Positions 42,290-43,868 of a stretch of DNA of 43,868 nucleotides are shown here, one piece after another. The notes under the pieces are model-generated. The model was not told the DNA's origin, made no database searches, and was given only the letters and a program-made list of their open reading frames with translations. Within the stretch, counting starts at the first letter, position 1. Each line of letters starts with the position of its first letter. Source of the DNA: Candidatus Sulfotelmatobacter sp. GTDB lineage: Bacteria; Acidobacteriota; Terriglobia; Terriglobales; Acidobacteriaceae. Made by a program: the position numbers and the translations under genes. The stretch covers positions 1 through 43,868 of the forward strand of contig JAOAPI010000162.1 of assembly GCA_025462865.1 (NCBI GenBank), given 5' to 3'.

Positions 42290-43372
42290 TCAGGCCCTCG
42301 CGTATTTCTTCCAATCGCGCTCAGTGATTTTGGCCATTTCTTTTGCGGCTGAACGAAGCCAATCAGCTTTTCTGCGGTGTAAATCCTGCAAAATTCGGTT
42401 AACCACATTTTTGCTCCCCAGATGCACGTTAGCAGCTTCCCTACCCATAGCATGAAGAAGCGCCTGTTCATCGCGCTTTTTCGGCAAATCCTTAATTTCG
42501 ATAGGATTTGAATCGGGAGAGAGTCGCCGAATCAGCCAAGCTCCTTTAATTATCTGGAAGGGGTCGCGTGATCGCGCCGCGGCAGCGATAGTTGGGCGGT
42601 AACAGCTCTGGCCATACCCAACGCGCCCATTCAGCCAAACGCAAGACGATGGGAGCATGGCTTTCGCCTCTCGCGCGATGCACCCCCCGTTCCATTGCGC
42701 GATAGCCACAAATCTTTGTTGGCCTCGGCTCCCGAGCCCAGCCGCCCTGCGCACAATTTTATACTCCATATTCGAGTCGGGAAGGGTTTTCTCAAGCGTC
42801 TGTTTCGCATCTCTAGGAAGAGTGCGGCGTACCACCGGCAGCTCGTTGAGTTTCCGCCAGAAATCCGGCGCAGGCTTGATTGCCCCGATGCCCAATCTTT
42901 CCAGGTTCTGTTCACGCTCGGCGAGAACGATGGGACAGCCTCCCTCCTTCAGTGTGTGTTCATAGCCTTCCAAAATCGCGTCGCAACCAGCTTTTAAACC
43001 AACGGTTAGTTCGTCGGAATCGTTGACGATCTTTAAACTCGTCGCCAGCCGCACGAGGTCATTCGTATAGGGCAAAGGATATGATTCATCGAAATCGTCA
43101 ACACCCCAGCAGAGGCGACCTTCGGAGTCACGCCAGGTACCGAAGCTGCCGACATGCAAATCCCCGCACGCCATGACTCTAGGAGCTTGACTTAAATCGG
43201 CACAGATTTCTGGCCACACCTGAGCCCAACGATAAAAAGTGGCCCGCAGAAAGAGAAAGGTATCCTCTTTCATTTTCTCGTGCTTCGACCGCAAATCCGA
43301 CTCGACCACGGTAGTGCATCGTCGCATCCAGTCTTCGTAACTTCTTGTCGCCTCCCGAATATTCACGCTCAT
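42290..43372 (-). CDS. DUF2252 (kinase-like fold) protein
   Basis: The protein has 360 residues. Diagnostic blocks are VMACGDLHVGSFGTWRDSEG, VDDFDESYPLPYTNDLVRLA, and a late ALLHAMGREAANVHLGSKN. DUF2252 proteins share the aminoglycoside phosphotransferase/kinase-like fold (the GDLH.GSFG and DDFD blocks correspond to the catalytic loop and metal site), but no substrate is established. The ATG at 43372 lies in a short duplicated phrase (GAGCGTGAAT twice), so the exact start could be displaced by a few codons. Confidence 0.88.
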   Translation of the reverse strand: MSVNIREATRSYEDWMRRCTTVVESDLRSKHEKMKEDTFLFLRATFYRWAQVWPEICADLSQAPRVMACGDLHVGSFGTWRDSEGRLCWGVDDFDESYPLPYTNDLVRLATSLKIVNDSDELTVGLKAGCDAILEGYEHTLKEGGCPIVLAEREQNLERLGIGAIKPAPDFWRKLNELPVVRRTLPRDAKQTLEKTLPDSNMEYKIVRRAAGLGSRGQQRFVAIAQWNGGCIAREAKAMLPSSCVWLNGRVGYGQSCYRPTIAAAARSRDPFQIIKGAWLIRRLSPDSNPIEIKDLPKKRDEQALLHAMGREAANVHLGSKNVVNRILQDLHRRKADWLRSAAKEMAKITERDWKKYARA

Positions 43373-43466
43373 TCACGCTCACTAGAAACTTTATGCTGTG
43401 CGATGCCGAATCCATCGGCGCCGCCGACACTGAAAACATTGATACGGCTTGAACGCTCAGCGGCCT

Positions 43467-43868
43467 TTAAGCTACGCGCCTAAGGGCGGCTTTACCCTGA
43501 CCCTGATCGGCTCTCGGTCTCGACAGTGAGTTCGGTGCATTGAGGTGGGCGCCACTATCAACTCCGACGCCGAGACGATCCACTAGCTCCGCCCCGAGCC
43601 ATCCCGTCAAAAGAGCGACCAAGACGGCGATAAAGGAAAGTGCCAGTGCAGTGCGGGAAGGACTGTCCGGAGCTGCTCGTCTCAGCCACCAGCTCAATGC
43701 GAATAAGATCATTACCAAAAAATTCCCCGCGCCGTGCCAAACCCAATACGCTTGGCCCGCGTCCCGGCGGGAATTGCGAGGTAATCGATCAGCCCAAAAA
43801 TGGAGGAAGCCGCGCCGCCGACCAGGCCGGCTGTGATCATCCAGTAAGCCACGGTGAACAGAGTACTA
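43467..43868 (-). pseudogene. DUF2231-type membrane protein, frameshifted and cut by the window edge
   Basis: Reading in from the right edge, the minus strand gives WMITAGLVGGAASSIFGLID YLAIPPG, then after a frame change WHGAGNFLVMILFALSWWLR and LALSFIAVLVALLTGWLGAE LVDRLGVGVD, with a stop at 43467. This is the DUF2231 predicted membrane protein: four helices, the LIDYLAIP turn and the GWLG.ELV....VGV end. The break lies near 43755-43775 within a GC-rich run (CGCGGGCC). The 5' end is outside the window. Confidence 0.75.

Overview
The window most likely comes from an acidobacterial chromosome (Terriglobia-like, soil type). This is judged from its gene families, not from a marker gene: a GloVer-repeat secreted protein, many short single-copy proteins of the kind common in Acidobacteria, several Crp/Fnr regulators, PsiE, DUF2252, DUF2231, BON-domain, VOC and GNAT/DUF1778 genes. 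No rRNA, tRNA, CRISPR array, complete insertion sequence or phage structural gene was recognised.

Layout. 1-5.4 kb: two secreted beta-propeller-type proteins, then a run of very small minus-strand genes. 5.4-10.5 kb: an M48 protease, an outer-membrane beta-barrel with a clear terminator, a Fic AMP-transferase behind a duplicated palindromic operator, and the first Crp/Fnr regulator. 10.5-19 kb: decayed genes (a frameshifted secreted protein, a triple-BON protein with three frameshifts, a cation transporter with an inverted internal segment, a phosphoesterase stub) between intact PsiE, a TacAT-like toxin-antitoxin pair and small proteins. 19.6-26.7 kb: an MscS-type channel, a DNA-ligase remnant, a broken EXORDIUM-like protein with a collagen-like stalk, an IPT/TIG lipoprotein and a VOC protein. 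26.7-32.2 kb: a MrfA-MrfB-type DNA-repair operon with a third coupled small gene. Its helicase carries an in-frame stop, and polymerase, isochorismatase-like and PolX remnants flank it. 33-40.7 kb: a response regulator and its receiver-less paralogue, three more Crp/Fnr regulators and a truncated SRAP gene. 40.7-43.9 kb: a candidate small mobile cassette, a small membrane protein, DUF2252 and a broken DUF2231 gene at the edge.

Two themes stand out. First, many reading frames are broken, usually by one base in or beside a short homopolymer. This could be real decay or residual assembly error, and raw reads must decide. Second, the region is a patchwork of DNA-repair fragments and regulators. 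Its most novel items are: a 780-bp element at 40751-41530 with near-identical 26-bp terminal inverted repeats and a perfect 10-bp flanking duplication, carrying two tiny convergent genes; a ~140-bp dispersed repeat (31187 and 37056); the receiver/RsbRD-like duplication; and the ~60-bp inverted segment inside the cation-transporter remnant.
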